A DNA stretch of 36,804 nucleotides from Priapulus caudatus (GCF_000485595.1 NW_014577068.1:167694-204497); one strand, 5' to 3'. Shown: positions 1 to 11,424, counted from the stretch's first letter. Notes: generated by a model not told the origin, from the sequence alone. Numbers and translations: made by a program.

Positions 1-156
1 TAGGGAGTGTGTGTATAGTAGCGGGGCAGGGAGTGTGTGTATAGTAGCGGGGTAGGGAGTGTGTGTATAGTAGCGGGGTAGGGAGTGTGTGTATAGTAGC
101 GGGGTAGGGAGTGTGTGTATAGTAGCGGGGTAGGGAGTGTGTGTATAGTAGCGGGG
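1..156. repeat. 26-bp minisatellite, six units
   Basis: Six near-identical 26-bp units, each made of tagggagtgtgtgtata followed by gtagcgggg, run from the window's first base to about 156. One unit has a single T-to-C change. The array may extend leftward beyond the window. Confidence 0.95.
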
Positions 157-858
157 TGAAGAATGACCTGCTTCGATGACAGACGAGAATTGCTCGCTAA
201 GACCATATAACCTATGGCTCTCATCTCGGTGAAATCACTTTCGGCAATTTTCTACGGTGGTGGGTGGGTGGGGATGGGCGTGGCAGGTCTATAGGGTTAA
301 AACCTAGAGAACATTTTTTGTTACCGCATAAATGGGCCGTAGAGATGCGCAAGCCAAATTAGACCCTTGTCTAAGAAGCGTGAATAATGGATTGCCTAGC
401 TGCGCGTTACACGTGCATTTACACGTGCTGCGCCGACAGTGAAATTGGGTGTAAAATGCAGGCGGTTTGCCTGAGCAGTCGCCGTCTGACCGCATGGGTG
501 CGTTGCGTATGTAAGTGTGACAGATAGCCACGGGGCGTTGGCTGTTAATGCTGATGACGGGTTGTTACACAATGCCACCATACGCGTTCTCGCGTTCGAG
601 GGAAAATATCCATTTAATTATTATACAAATCTATTGATTTTGCAATTTTGAGAATATCGGGTCATCACGGCATTTAACAGCTTCTATGATTCGTGGTCAA
701 TTAATGCATTTCACATAATTTTGAATAATTGCCGTTTCTACACAATTTCCCTTTAAATTATATGACATATCATCCGCTTACAAGAAACGGTGTTCTACAA
801 TTGTACATACTGCGCGTGTTCAGCCATGTATTGGTGAATTATTTCAGCCATAGCTTTA

Positions 859-933
859 GTGTGGTGTGGTGTGGTGCGGTGCGGCGCGACGTGGCGCGGC
901 GTGGCGCAGCGTGGTGTGGTGCGGTGCGGTGTG
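859..933. repeat. (GYGGY)n pentanucleotide array
   Basis: Fifteen consecutive 5-mers of the type gtggt, gcggt, gcggc and gtggc, G-rich on the plus strand. The open frames on both strands here are by-products of this composition. Confidence 0.8.
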
Positions 934-2118
934 GGAATTTTGGCACCGACCGAGACATAGCCCGACTCGATTTTGAGTCTAACCGTACAATGTCGTGCAT
1001 TACATGACCGTTAACGGACCGTTTCTTGCAGCTAAAGGCCGATGCGCGTCTCGCTTGTATCAATTGACTCTCGCATCATTCATAGAATACTGCGCTGAAC
1101 GCGAACAGATGTGTTGACTGTGCGGACCATAAGGCAGGCCTGCTGCTGGCAGCTGCATTCTGCGCGTCTCTGTGATATAGAGGCAACCGGGCAGCTGATA
1201 ATTGCGCCTAACGAATACTCGTGTATTTTCCGTTAAAGCTGCACGCTCCGTGTCAATGCGTCCGGACCGCTGACTCCACGTCCCCTAGCTGTGATGTCTC
1301 CCTGCCCTGTAAAACGCTGAGTGGACGCGTCTGCGCTGTAACTGACCCCGACGAGGTGGTAGGGGAAGAAGGAGGGACAGAGAAGTGTGCTGAATCGCTT
1401 TGAACGTTCTGGCTGATTTTCCATTGGAAACCTTTCGCGTTCCGAAACGCAGCGAAATTTGTTTCACGTGATTTGTCACTCGAACGAGAGAGAGAGAGAG
1501 ACCAGATGTCAGATGGCACGTTTCCGACTTTACTCCGACGTCTCCACCGGACCCGCAAAACGTAGAGCTTTTACGAAATACCATTAAAAGTGATTGCGAC
1601 GGTCAAGAGCTCGTTCGTATGTGACTCAGGCTATCTCGTGATCAATAGGGAGGGAGACTGCAAATCTCTTAGATTTTCGCTTGCCGGCGCCGCTGCGGTG
1701 GCGCTAATGTCGTGGTCGTGTCTTGATCCATTGACTGCGTAACCTTTGATCCTCTTAAAGTAGGTATTCATCCTTTCCAAAGCGTGGCTAAACACCATTG
1801 TGCGAGCATACAACACTACTGTGTCTCTAAGGGTATGTGTAGTAGAGGAGGCCGACGGGCGAATGACCGAATGAGTGATGGATGCACTCACGAGAACACT
1901 GAGAAAAAAGAGACGAGTGGCTTAAATATTTACGAGAAAGCCGAAAACAACGTGGCGATCTTTAGCAGTGAGGATCTACAGCGGGTTGTAAACACTGGAA
2001 CACTCGATACCGCCAGCTACGTCAATGCAACACCATAGATGACAGATGACACATTCTTAGAGAGTATCGTGTGCACGGATCACAGCGTATAGAATCACGA
2101 GTTATAGGTTCACCTATC

Positions 2119-2142
2119 ATACACACACACACACACACACAT

Positions 2143-2174
<32 letters not shown>

Positions 2175-2191
2175 TACCTCTACCCGCTTAC

Positions 2192-2228
<37 letters not shown>

Positions 2229-2246
2229 ACGAGAAGAAGAGAGAAG

Positions 2247-2313
<67 letters not shown>

Positions 2314-2458
2314 GAATGAGAGGAGGCGGTGGGGGAGGAGGCGAGAGTGAGAGAGAGAGGTGAGAGGATGGAGAGCAGAGAGAGAGAGAGCGAGAGAGAG
2401 AGAGAGCAGAAAGTAGAGAGAGAGAGGAGAGAGAGAGAGGAGAGAGAGAGAGAGCGGA
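2119..2458. repeat. Compound CA/TA/GA microsatellite
   Basis: An AC run (2119-2160) passes into TA runs (2161-2218, with a short unique insert) and then about 240 bases of imperfect GA (2219-2458), partly interrupted by GGAGG and CAGA words. Confidence 0.95.
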
Positions 2459-3379
2459 GAAAAGTCTGCTTTTCGATCTATTTCAAGTTATTGCCGAGTT
2501 AAATAAAGTAATATTTTTAGCACGTAGGCGGCGGTTTCAGGGAGGCTTTGTATCTGCACACTGGGGGCCAGCAGGGGCGGCCAGCAAATCGATACGTTAA
2601 ACATCACCTAACACTCGCGAGTATGACGCGGCCTTATGTATTTCTGCCATATAATACAGTTTTCATGTGTTTATAGGCGACAGTTGACGACGCTTGCCGG
2701 GTGAGCTGTGATCAAGTAACCTATTAAAATACGGCACTGCAATATCCCGCCTTCAGAACCTCGCCGGTTAATATGACATTTAATTTTCGCATTGCTTTCG
2801 CGCCGCCTAAACGTGTCATATATGGGATGGATTCGATTTAACATCTGTGTAACATAACAGGCGAAGCGGGAGCGCTGGTTGGTTAAACGTCGAAAAAAAG
2901 TCGTGCATGCAACAAAAACAGTCAAGCATCGCTTAGATGCAGCGAACGTTTGCCGAAATAGCGTTATGCGTTGTGCATGCGCGGGCGGAGTCTCTGTTGA
3001 ATGGAGGGAGCATTCATGGTTTTGTTGGCCGCGAATTTGTTTGGGGTTAGTACGGTGGGTGGCGTGCAGCGGCGGTGATGTTGCCAGTGGGTGGTCGCCG
3101 GTAATTACCGGACGCGATGCTAGCGGCCTCACGCCGTTGCTGTCGCACGGTCGACCTGACCGAGATAAGCGACACGGACGACATTTAACGCGAGCTGGAA
3201 AGCTTGCGTGTTGCGTTTTCACAAACACCGCGACTTAGCTCGTTAGCCGGCGGGCCACGCACTTGCCGAAGGCGCCCGAGCCAGTACTACCGCCGCTCTT
3301 TTACTACGCCATCGTCACTTCATAGTCTGTGGCACGCAGCCAGCCGACACGTTGGATCGCGTCCTCTGCCCCATCTGCT

Positions 3380-3380
<1 letters not shown>

Positions 3381-3419
<39 letters not shown>

Positions 3420-3481
3420 TGCTCACTCTCTCTTTCTCACTCTCTCACACTCTCTCTCACAAACACTCTCTCTCTCTCTCT

Positions 3482-3557
<76 letters not shown>

Positions 3558-3650
3558 TGCTTACTCTCTCTCTCCCTCTCTCTCTCTGTCTCTCTCTCTC
3601 TCTTGCTCACTCTCTCTCTCTCTTTCTCTTGTTCTCCCCCCTCCCTCTCC
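3381..3650. repeat. (TC)n polypyrimidine tract
   Basis: About 270 bases of nearly pure TC/CT with scattered gtttgctcac interruptions. It lies about 100 bp upstream of the TATA box of the chaoptin-like gene, where a long polypyrimidine/polypurine tract could act like a GAGA-type element; that role is inference. It opens all three plus frames into Ser/Leu strings that are not proteins. Confidence 0.95.
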
Positions 3651-3750
3651 CTTCCGCTGCCGTCTCCCTGACTGGGGCCACCCGCTGCTGCTGCGGCTGC
3701 TGCTGCCGCACCTGCGTGCTAGCGATGCGTCTGAACGCATGCTTCTCTCT

Positions 3751-3760
3751 ATATATAAAA
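3751..3760 (+). promoter_or_regulatory. TATA box, candidate core promoter for the chaoptin-like gene
   Basis: The word atatataaaag matches the TATA consensus (TATAWAAR) closely. Transcription would start roughly 25-30 bases downstream, near 3785, giving a leader of about 820 bases before the ATG at 4610 if unspliced. A pyrimidine-rich stretch, a possible branch point (actaac, about 4569-4574) and an AG at 4605-4606 just before the ATG allow a leader intron. Neither the start site nor splicing can be proven here. Confidence 0.4.
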
Positions 3761-4068
3761 GCAGACGCTGTGATCGATAGCGGATAACTGTGGGAGCTAG
3801 GCGGCACGCACGGACGCTGCGCGCATGCAGCCGGCACTACTCCGCGCTGCGGCACGGTTTCATGTCGGTCAGGCAGCAGCGTGTGTGTGTGTGTGTGTAC
3901 GTACGTACGCGCGCACATCCCAGCCTCACAGCCAGCCTGCTTCGCCGAGATGTTGGAAGCGAGTTGTGGTTTAAGTACTCGTGGCTGCTTTTCGTCTGAG
4001 CTGGTCGCCTCGCGTGGTGGCGCCGGGCTAGGCTCGTAAACGTATTTGGATTTTTGGATAACGTTTTT

Positions 4069-4243
4069 TTTGGATTCGCACGGGAGGAACATTACGATCG
4101 AGTGAGTGAGTGCCAATAGAGAAGGAGCGAACTGTGAAGGAGTTAGCGACGCCGGACATTTCTGTTGTTTGGATTCACGCGGGAGAAACAGCACGATCGA
4201 CCGCAAACGGCGAAAAATTGAGTGAAAAGGAGCAAACAGTGAG
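4069..4243 (+). repeat. Decayed tandem duplication in the putative 5' leader
   Basis: A segment starting tttggattcgcacgggagga (4069) is echoed by tttggattcacgcgggagaa about 100 bases later (about 4168). Both continue with matching acgatcga and gtga/aggagc words. It looks like an old, diverged local duplication upstream of the chaoptin-like ORF. Confidence 0.5.
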
Positions 4244-4435
4244 GCGACTTGTGTGCTGCCGTGTTTCTCTAGTGTATAGGTGCTCGCCCGAGAATTCTGC
4301 ACGAGGGGAGAGCGGTGGAGAAAACGTGCAATCCTATACGGAACGTAATCGCTCCCCGCACCGCTCCCATTGTGAGCCTAAGCAAACAGCATTCCATTAG
4401 CCGAAAGAAGCCCGAGAGGCATTCAAGTAGGTGCT

Positions 4436-4560
4436 CTCCTCTCTCTCCCTCCCCCTCTTCTTCTCTCTTCTCATCTCTCCGCTCTGCCTCCCCCTTCCTA
4501 TCTCCTCTCATCTCTCCGCTCTGCCTCTCCCCTCCCTTCTCTCCCCTCCTCGCTCTCTTC
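4436..4560 (+). repeat. CT-rich tract before the chaoptin-like ORF
   Basis: Imperfect CTCTCC/TCTCC repeats, including a near-duplicate tctccgctctgcctc motif. It could be a polypyrimidine tract for an acceptor at 4606, or part of the leader. The donor-like caagtaggtg near 4424-4433 would fit a short leader intron. Confidence 0.6.
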
Positions 4561-4609
4561 GCTTCACGGACTAACAAGACATTGAAGCGGTAGAGCTTCA
4601 CCGCAGAAC

Positions 4610-7600
4610 ATGGCGACGCCAGCTCCTTTGCTTCTCACGCACGTCGTCGTGCTGCTGCTGACGGTGGCAACGATTCCGACGGCGTCCGACGAATGCCTCT
4701 CGTTCCAGCTTCCGTGTCGCTGCTACCAGCTGCACAGCAAGCTGTACGTAGACTGCGCTGACATCCACTTCGCCACCGTGCCCGTGTTCCCGTCCAACAC
4801 GACCATGGAGAATCTCGACATGCGGAGCACGGGTCTGAAGCTGCTGCCCGGACAAGGCTTCCACGGACCGCGCATCCGCACCCTCGACCTCTCGAGCAAC
4901 CAGATCAGCGTCGTCTCGTCTCAGGCGTTCGCCGGACTCGGGAACTGCCTCGAGGAGCTCGACCTGAGTCGAAACCTCATCAGCGAGATACCGGAGGCGA
5001 CGTTCGTCAACCTCAAACTGCTGAAGAAGGTGATCCTGCTCGAAAACCCGCTGGCGCGAATCACCGCCAACGTCTTCAGAGGCGTCGCGGGCAGTTTGTT
5101 AGAGTTATACCTGTCCGGCGGGCCCGGGAGCTACCTGGGGCCAGGTGTGGTGCCGACTGCCGTGCGCAACCTTGGCAATCTGCAGCTACTGAAGCTGCAC
5201 TCGTGCGATATCAGCGAGCTGACGAGTCATGATCTCATTGGACTCGCTCACCTGCAGACGCTGAACATGACGGCGAACGACATCGCCGAACTACCGCGCG
5301 GCATGTTCTCGTTCGTTCCCAATCTGAGGACGTTGAACATCGGCCGGAACAAGCTGACGCTGCTGAACGCCAGCATGTTCCACGGCCTCGAGTCGTCGCT
5401 GGAGATCATGGACGTCAGCGAGAACCGAATCGCGAGGATCGCCCCGAACACGTTCGGCAGTTTCCGGAGGCTGCGTGTGCTCAACCTGAAAAGCAACCGC
5501 ATCAGCTCGATAGCTGGCACCGCCTTCCTCGGACTCGCCCTCACGCTACGCCAGCTCAACCTCGACGGAAACTTTCTGCGGCAGCTACCAGGTGGCGCTC
5601 TGAACACTCTCACCGATCTGGAGGTCGTGAGTGCGAAATACAACCGCATTAAGGCGATAGCGAGGAGCGACTTGCAGGGCATATCGGAGAGCATCAAGAT
5701 GATCGACCTGCGCTACAACTACGTCAGCAGCCTGCCGGCGCGGCTCTTCCACAAGTGCCGCAGCCTCGAGTGGCTCGACCTGTCCGAGAACAACATCACG
5801 GACGTGCGCGGTGAGGCGCTGCACGGGCTGAGGAACGTGCGCATGCTGTCGCTAGCGAAGAACGGCCTGCGACACATCAACGGACAGACGTTCGCTCAGC
5901 TCGCGAGCCTCAACACGCTCGACCTGTCGCACAACTACATCGGTTACGTTCCCGACGACGCGTTCGCCGGCCTCAACGACACGCTGGCGGCGCTCTACCT
6001 GCAGCACAACGCGCTCAGCTACTTCCCGCGCGTGGCGCTGCAGTCGCTCAACAATCTCGTCGAGGTGCGGCTGTCGTACAACGAGATCTCGCGCGTCGGT
6101 TCGGCCGACTTCTACGACTTCAATCCGGCGATGCGCGGCATTTACCTCGACGGCAATCGTCTGACGACGTTTCCGATCTCGACGCTGCAGCACTTTCACA
6201 ACCTGCGCGTCATCAACCTTGCCAACAACGCGATCGCTGCGATCACGCGCGACGCCTACATGCTGACGGACATGCAGAGCCACGTCGATACGCTCGTGCT
6301 ACAGAACAACCGCCTGACGGAGTTCCCCGCCGAGCAGCTGGCGACCGTCAAGCGTCTGCGCATGCTCAACATCAACAAGAACCGCATTAGCAGCGTCCCC
6401 TCGGACGTGCTGCGCCACCTACCGGCGCTCGAGACGCTCTACCTGAGCGGCAACAACATCACGTCGCTCGACAACACGGCGTTCGCTTGCAGCAGCGGCC
6501 GCGAGATGGCGCTGCATCACCTCGACCTGTCGCGCAACCAGATCACGGCGGTGACGGGTAACATCTTCCGGCAGCTGCGCGCGCTGCGCAGCGTCGACAT
6601 GAGTCATAACAACGTCAGCGTCATCTTCGCGGCGACGTTCAGCACGCCGCTGCTGCAGTCGATCAACCTCGAGCAGAACAACATCTATAAGATCCAGGAC
6701 TCGGCGTTCGAGAACCTCACGCAGCTGCGCTATCTGAACATGAAGGGAAACTTTCTGACGTTCGTCCACAAGCGCTTCTGGAACAACTGCCGCCTGCAGA
6801 TACTGTTTCTCACGAACAACCGCATCAGTAGCGTCGAGGAGGGATCGCTGGACGAGCTGCGCGGACTGACGACGTTCGACATATCTCGTAATCCGATCTC
6901 GGATATCCCCGCCTCGCTCTTTAACACGATGTCACATGCGAAGCATATCTCGCTGAGTGGCTGCAATCTGACGAGAATCCACGAAGGACAGTTCGCCTCT
7001 CTTCGCAATCTACTGACGATCAATCTCAGTAATAATTCCATTGAGACCGTACACCAGAATGCATTCTACGGCGCACTGGCCATGCGTGAGCTGTACTTAC
7101 AGGACAACCGATTAGCGCACCTTCCGGACAGACTGCTGCAGAGTCTGTACAGGCTGCACACGCTCAATCTGGCGGGAAATCGCATCCGGGACATCGATGC
7201 GCGCGTCTTCGGCGTTCCCATAATGCCGCTGAACACTGTCGACTTGAGCAACAATTTGCTCGCTGAGGTTCCGACGGGTCTCTTCCAGCCGCTCAAGTAC
7301 AGCCTCTTCAATCTCGACCTGTCGCGCAATCAGCTGAGATCCCTGCGCTCGCGGCAGTTCGCCGAGCTGGCGATACTCGCGCGACTCGATCTGTCGAACA
7401 ACGCCATCGTCAGCGTCGAGAATTCGGCGTTCGGCGGCCTCAACAACATCATCAACATTAATTTGGCGAGCAACGCCTTGCGATCGATCACGGAGACCAG
7501 CTTCGCCGGCATCGGCAGTAAGCTGTACAAGCTCGATCTCAGCAACGCGTCGCTCGCCGACGTGCCGCGACTCGCCATCCCCGAACTGCGCATCCTGCAT

Positions 7601-8695
7601 CTGAGCAACAACCGTCTGCGTGCGCTCGCCGCTGACAGCATCGTCTGCGCGAAGTTGCGCGTTCTCTACCTGAACAGCAACAAGCTGGGCGGCGTGCCGG
7701 AGACGTGGCGCTCTCTGCCGGCGCTCACGTCGCTCATACTCGCCGACAACCCGATCGAGCGCATCACAGCGACGTCGTTCGTCGGCCTGCCTCGCCTCAC
7801 GCTGGCGCACATAGAGAACCTTCCCCGCCTCGCGAGCGTCGCCACGGCGGCGCTAGACCCGCTACAGAACCTCGAGTATCTGATGATGTACAACTACGGC
7901 AGTCTGCCGCGGCTCGACGTCGCCACGCTGCTGTCAAAGCTCACCAACCTGCGGCAGGTCTACGTCGAAATCAAGGACGTGATACTCGACAGCCAGCTGC
8001 ACCTGGCGTTCAAGAACAACGCCAAGCTGAACTCGCTGACGGTGTTCGGACCGCGACTGAAGTGGATCACGAAGAACGCCTTCGTCGGCTTCACGGCCGG
8101 TAGCCTGGGGATCATGAACACCAGCGTCATGTCGCTGCCAGACGACTTGTTCGCCTATCCGCAGATCAGAGGCCTGTACCCTCTTGACCTGCGCAACAAC
8201 CGACTGCGTCTCATCGGCAGCGAGTTGTTCAAGGTGCCGACGATGCGCGTCGACAACCTCTATCTCGATGACAACGAGTTTCTCTGCGACTGCAGCATCA
8301 CGCCGTTTCGGCTGTGGCTGGACGTGTGGCTGCGCACGCACGCGCACGCGCGCGCTAACCTTGAGAGGGTTGTTTGCAGCGAACCGGACGCGTTCAACGG
8401 TGTTCCCACGAGAAACGAGTCGATCGTCGGTCTCGACTTGACACGCATGGGCTGCGTCGCGCCGCCGCCGACGCTGCTGCCCGCGACGACGAGCACGTCG
8501 GAAGGGAGCGTCGCTGACGCTGGACGCGTGACGCAGCCAAGTGACGCGAAGGTGACGGAATCGCGAGTGACTACTATTTCATTAGCCGCGGTCGCTAGTG
8601 ACGCACAATGTGCGACGACTGCGTCACTGCGTCAGACTGTTGTGTTCTTGTCGTGCGGGGCAATAGTGACACTGATATTACGACGACGCATTTGA
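4610..8695 (+). CDS. chp: Chaoptin-like leucine-rich-repeat cell-surface protein
   Basis: Intronless ORF of 1361 residues. An in-frame TGA at 4583 and the context cagaacATGG support the start. Residues 1-26 form a signal peptide (hydrophobic VVVLLLTV core, cleavage near TAS/DE). A Cys cluster (CxxxxxxCxC) follows as an LRR N-cap. From about residue 60 to 1220 the protein is almost entirely 24-residue LRRs with the pattern LxxLxLxxNxIxxIxxxxFxxL. The C-cap (about 1221-1282) begins NEFLCDCSI and ends at a Cys after LDLTRMG. A Thr/Ser-rich stem and a terminal hydrophobic segment (TVVFLSCGAIVTLIL, then RRRI) suggest a GPI signal or a single membrane anchor. Drosophila chaoptin is a GPI-linked photoreceptor adhesion protein of about 1300 residues with some 40 LRRs, so size and layout match. 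Strict orthology, rather than another long LRR protein, is not proven. The coding DNA is GC-rich, in contrast to its surroundings. Confidence 0.82.
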   Translation: MATPAPLLLTHVVVLLLTVATIPTASDECLSFQLPCRCYQLHSKLYVDCADIHFATVPVFPSNTTMENLDMRSTGLKLLPGQGFHGPRIRTLDLSSNQISVVSSQAFAGLGNCLEELDLSRNLISEIPEATFVNLKLLKKVILLENPLARITANVFRGVAGSLLELYLSGGPGSYLGPGVVPTAVRNLGNLQLLKLHSCDISELTSHDLIGLAHLQTLNMTANDIAELPRGMFSFVPNLRTLNIGRNKLTLLNASMFHGLESSLEIMDVSENRIARIAPNTFGSFRRLRVLNLKSNRISSIAGTAFLGLALTLRQLNLDGNFLRQLPGGALNTLTDLEVVSAKYNRIKAIARSDLQGISESIKMIDLRYNYVSSLPARLFHKCRSLEWLDLSENNITDVRGEALHGLRNVRMLSLAKNGLRHINGQTFAQLASLNTLDLSHNYIGYVPDDAFAGLNDTLAALYLQHNALSYFPRVALQSLNNLVEVRLSYNEISRVGSADFYDFNPAMRGIYLDGNRLTTFPISTLQHFHNLRVINLANNAIAAITRDAYMLTDMQSHVDTLVLQNNRLTEFPAEQLATVKRLRMLNINKNRISSVPSDVLRHLPALETLYLSGNNITSLDNTAFACSSGREMALHHLDLSRNQITAVTGNIFRQLRALRSVDMSHNNVSVIFAATFSTPLLQSINLEQNNIYKIQDSAFENLTQLRYLNMKGNFLTFVHKRFWNNCRLQILFLTNNRISSVEEGSLDELRGLTTFDISRNPISDIPASLFNTMSHAKHISLSGCNLTRIHEGQFASLRNLLTINLSNNSIETVHQNAFYGALAMRELYLQDNRLAHLPDRLLQSLYRLHTLNLAGNRIRDIDARVFGVPIMPLNTVDLSNNLLAEVPTGLFQPLKYSLFNLDLSRNQLRSLRSRQFAELAILARLDLSNNAIVSVENSAFGGLNNIININLASNALRSITETSFAGIGSKLYKLDLSNASLADVPRLAIPELRILHLSNNRLRALAADSIVCAKLRVLYLNSNKLGGVPETWRSLPALTSLILADNPIERITATSFVGLPRLTLAHIENLPRLASVATAALDPLQNLEYLMMYNYGSLPRLDVATLLSKLTNLRQVYVEIKDVILDSQLHLAFKNNAKLNSLTVFGPRLKWITKNAFVGFTAGSLGIMNTSVMSLPDDLFAYPQIRGLYPLDLRNNRLRLIGSELFKVPTMRVDNLYLDDNEFLCDCSITPFRLWLDVWLRTHAHARANLERVVCSEPDAFNGVPTRNESIVGLDLTRMGCVAPPPTLLPATTSTSEGSVADAGRVTQPSDAKVTESRVTTISLAAVASDAQCATTASLRQTVVFLSCGAIVTLILRRRI

Positions 8696-8985
8696 GAGGT
8701 GTGACACTTATCTCAGCATGAACCTGAACATATAGATGTGGCTGCCCGCCAAAATATGGATGCGTGGTGTGAAATACAACGAACGCACGTTCACGCACGA
8801 ACAACTAACGCGTGCTGCAACGTGAAAAAAACTATACAAAAATGGAAACTTAAAGTGGCATCTTCAGTAAAAATACAGGCTGAACTATATAACAAAAGGT
8901 ATATAGTATGTAGCTCGTGTAATATGTCATATATCACGTGTGTCACCTATCACATAATTCACGTATATATTACATGTTTTACATA

Positions 8986-9064
8986 AACACACACACACTC
9001 ACACGCACACGCACACTCACACGCACACACGCACGCAGGCACGCACACACACACACACACACAT
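8986..9064. repeat. (CA)n/(CACG)n microsatellite
   Basis: About 80 bases of CA dinucleotides with interspersed cacgca variants, in the probable 3' UTR of the chaoptin-like gene. Confidence 0.9.
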
Positions 9065-9404
9065 ATGTATATATTTGTCACATTGGCATTATTCACATTA
9101 TTCATTTATCACTTAGATTAGGTGTAAATGCGTTTAGTACATACGGTTTCTTCGTCATCAGTCATAGCAAACGGACGATTTCTCGTCTTTAACATGTTAG
9201 AACAGCTTTGCGATCTGCGACGCATTTCAGGCAATTTCTTTTCACTCGCGCATAAAGGCTTTTCCGTAAGTACAACTTGTAAAGACAAGTTTTCCTTTTT
9301 CAAAGAGACAATTGTGCAACGCGCGCGCCAGATATGCGCGGGGGTGAACACAAAGCACACCATAGTTAGTAGATTAGATGAGAAGAATCCCACGTATTCA
9401 GCAC

Positions 9405-9410
9405 AATAAA
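9405..9410 (+). terminator. Polyadenylation signal candidate (AATAAA)
   Basis: Canonical AATAAA about 710 bases after the chaoptin-like stop, followed by a GT-rich stretch (tgttgctctg). Two more copies at 9653 and 9907 are alternatives. Confidence 0.4.
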
Positions 9411-9471
9411 TGTTGCTCTGATGGCACCGTATGTCACGCGCTACGGGTGGTTACTGTGATATGTAGGCACC

Positions 9472-9490
9472 ATATATATATATCAGGAGT

Positions 9491-9536
<46 letters not shown>
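9472..9536. repeat. (TA)n microsatellite
   Basis: Two TA runs split by a short caggagttaa interruption; the longer covers about 9494-9536. Confidence 0.9.
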
Positions 9537-9537
<1 letters not shown>

Positions 9538-10584
9538 TATAGGTGTCTACCTTTTTAAAAGGCGTTTGTAACATCTTTAGCTATTTCTATTCATTATTGA
9601 TGTTTGTGCGCCACACTTACTTACTGTCTCTTGTACATGTCCGAGAATGTCTAATAAATATCAGTCTTGCAAAACCTACCTGATATACTTTTATGATGTT
9701 TGTTTTATGGCCAAAACATGCTGAATTCCTTGTTACTTTTCTAACAGCTGTAATCGATATTTTTTTAACTAGGCATACGTGATATGAATTTAATCTTCTG
9801 AGCTTGTGTAAGTACCTCCCTAAAGTATTTCATCGGTGCCCCAAAACCCACTAAGCCTTTCTAGAGGCAGGATTTAATTAGAATCGTTATTCCATCAGCG
9901 AGGCAGAATAAAGCTAATATTTGCATCTATAACCGCGACCCCACAATATTTCTTCGCCGCACGGACTACTGGTGTAGTATTCCCACAAAGTGGTAAATCG
10001 GATGTTAAGAATCGCTCGACACTAAACAGATTGCTTTGCATTCGTGGGATAAATGCGATTTATTCTCGTTATATTCTTTTTTTCCAAATATCGCCCACTT
10101 CTGTAAATCGATGGCAGATGGAGGCATCGCAGCGTGAGTGTCCGCTCGAGGATTTCTCAGCTCGCGGCGCACGTAAGCAGGTGAATCAATTATTCAATAC
10201 GATCTGAGTAAGCGAGTTTTTGCATTATCGGCATACAGCCCCCGCGCGTACGCGGAACTGCTGCCGTCCGTCTGACAGCATCCGCCAAACAGCATTACAT
10301 TACACATACAACATAATTGTCGCAGTCTATCGTCACTATACCACACACAAGCGGCGGTAAAACACGGCGACGCTAGGTCACGGCTCGTCACGGCACCGCG
10401 ACGGCAACGCAGCCCGCACGCACGGCAACGCGCGACGCACGTGTGGACCGTCCCCGATGTTGCACTCCACCTACATCACAACATCCGACACACGCGCACA
10501 CACAGCCACGCAGCTGGCCACAGGCACGCACACATCACATCACACACACACACACACACACAGCGACACAACCGACAACACACC

Positions 10585-10720
10585 ACCGAGTGTTGAGTCG
10601 AGTCGCGCACCCGACGGCCGAGTTTCCGAGTCCGCGTCGCGACGTGCCGAGTCCTGAAGTCCGCGTTCTGATGCGCGATCCCGAGTCCGAGTTCAGAGTC
10701 CCGCAGGGTTCCCCGCCACG
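10585..10720. repeat. Degenerate CGAGTC-word array
   Basis: Repeated words such as gagtcgagtc, cgagtccgcg and gagtccgagtt occur at irregular spacing. The same word family returns at 11216-11352, so the two tracts are probably related low-complexity DNA. Confidence 0.5.
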
Positions 10721-11215
10721 CCGAGTGCGCAGGACGCCGAGACACGATCCGGGAGCCCGCCGAGGTCCGTGAGGGTCCGGCAAGTCGCAGTTTCGATTAA
10801 AAAAAAGGAAAAAATAGAAAAAAGGAAAAAAATCGGAAAAAAGGGAAAAAATCGCAACAGTGCATCGTAGACATTCGAAAGTGTATAGTCAGCCGAAAAC
10901 ACAGAGAGACGAGTCATACGAAACGTGTCAAAGTAACAGATCCATTTGTGTTTTACGAGAATGACACGGCTTGTTGAACCAAATGAGAGAGTGCTAGTAC
11001 CTTTGAAGTGGTAGAAGAAGAGAAAGAAGTGGTAGAAAAAGCGCAAAGGAACGAAGTGACAGCAGATTCAAACCAAAGGGACAAGAATCTTAATCGAGCC
11101 ATTGAAAACGTTACAAGATTAGGCCGTGTATCTAGAAAACCTAGGAGTTTTAGTTTTAAATTCTTGTAAACTGCGTGTTACAATATGTACAGTTGTGTAT
11201 TATGTATGTAGTGGC

Positions 11216-11352
11216 CTCGAGCCGGCCTCGACCCGAGTCCTCGAGTCCGGAGGGCTCGAGTACGAGTCCGAGTCCGAGTCATTGCACTCCGAGGCCAAGA
11301 CCGAGACTGAGACCAAGGAAAACGGTCTCGAGGCCAAGACCGGCCTCGAGAC
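11216..11352. repeat. Second CGAG/TCC-rich array
   Basis: Words cctcgagccggcctcgac, gagtccgagtccgagtc and gaggccaagaccgag are repeated. Local CTCGAG palindromes are frequent. It resembles the array about 600 bases upstream. Confidence 0.5.
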
Positions 11353-11362
11353 CTACAACACT

Positions 11363-11372
11363 GACACACACA

Positions 11373-11424
<52 letters not shown>

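Larger units (their letters stand above)
157..3380. other. Intergenic, no gene recognised; several simple repeats
   Basis: No open frame here resembles a protein; the frames present are short or come from low-complexity DNA. It holds a (GYGGY)n array at 859-933, a short AG run near 1483-1500, the compound microsatellite at 2119-2458, and otherwise unremarkable mixed-composition DNA. Distal regulatory sequence or 5' exons of the chaoptin-like gene could lie here, but nothing shows it. Confidence 0.6.
8696..9420 (+). other. Probable 3' UTR of the chaoptin-like gene
   Basis: No coding signal follows the stop codon. The first canonical AATAAA on this strand is at 9405-9410. Further AATAAA hexamers lie at 9653-9658 and 9907-9912. 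The tract includes a CA/CG microsatellite. The true cleavage site is unknown. Confidence 0.5.

Noticed and set aside
3204-3787. Ser/Leu-repeat frames over the TC tract
   Set aside because: All three plus frames are open because (TC)n has no stop codons; no protein features.
5852-7810. Long minus-strand frames (up to 232 codons) opposite the chaoptin-like ORF
   Set aside because: Arg/Val/Glu/Gln-rich strings expected opposite a GC-rich, Leu/Asn-rich repeat gene; no start context, domain or signal.
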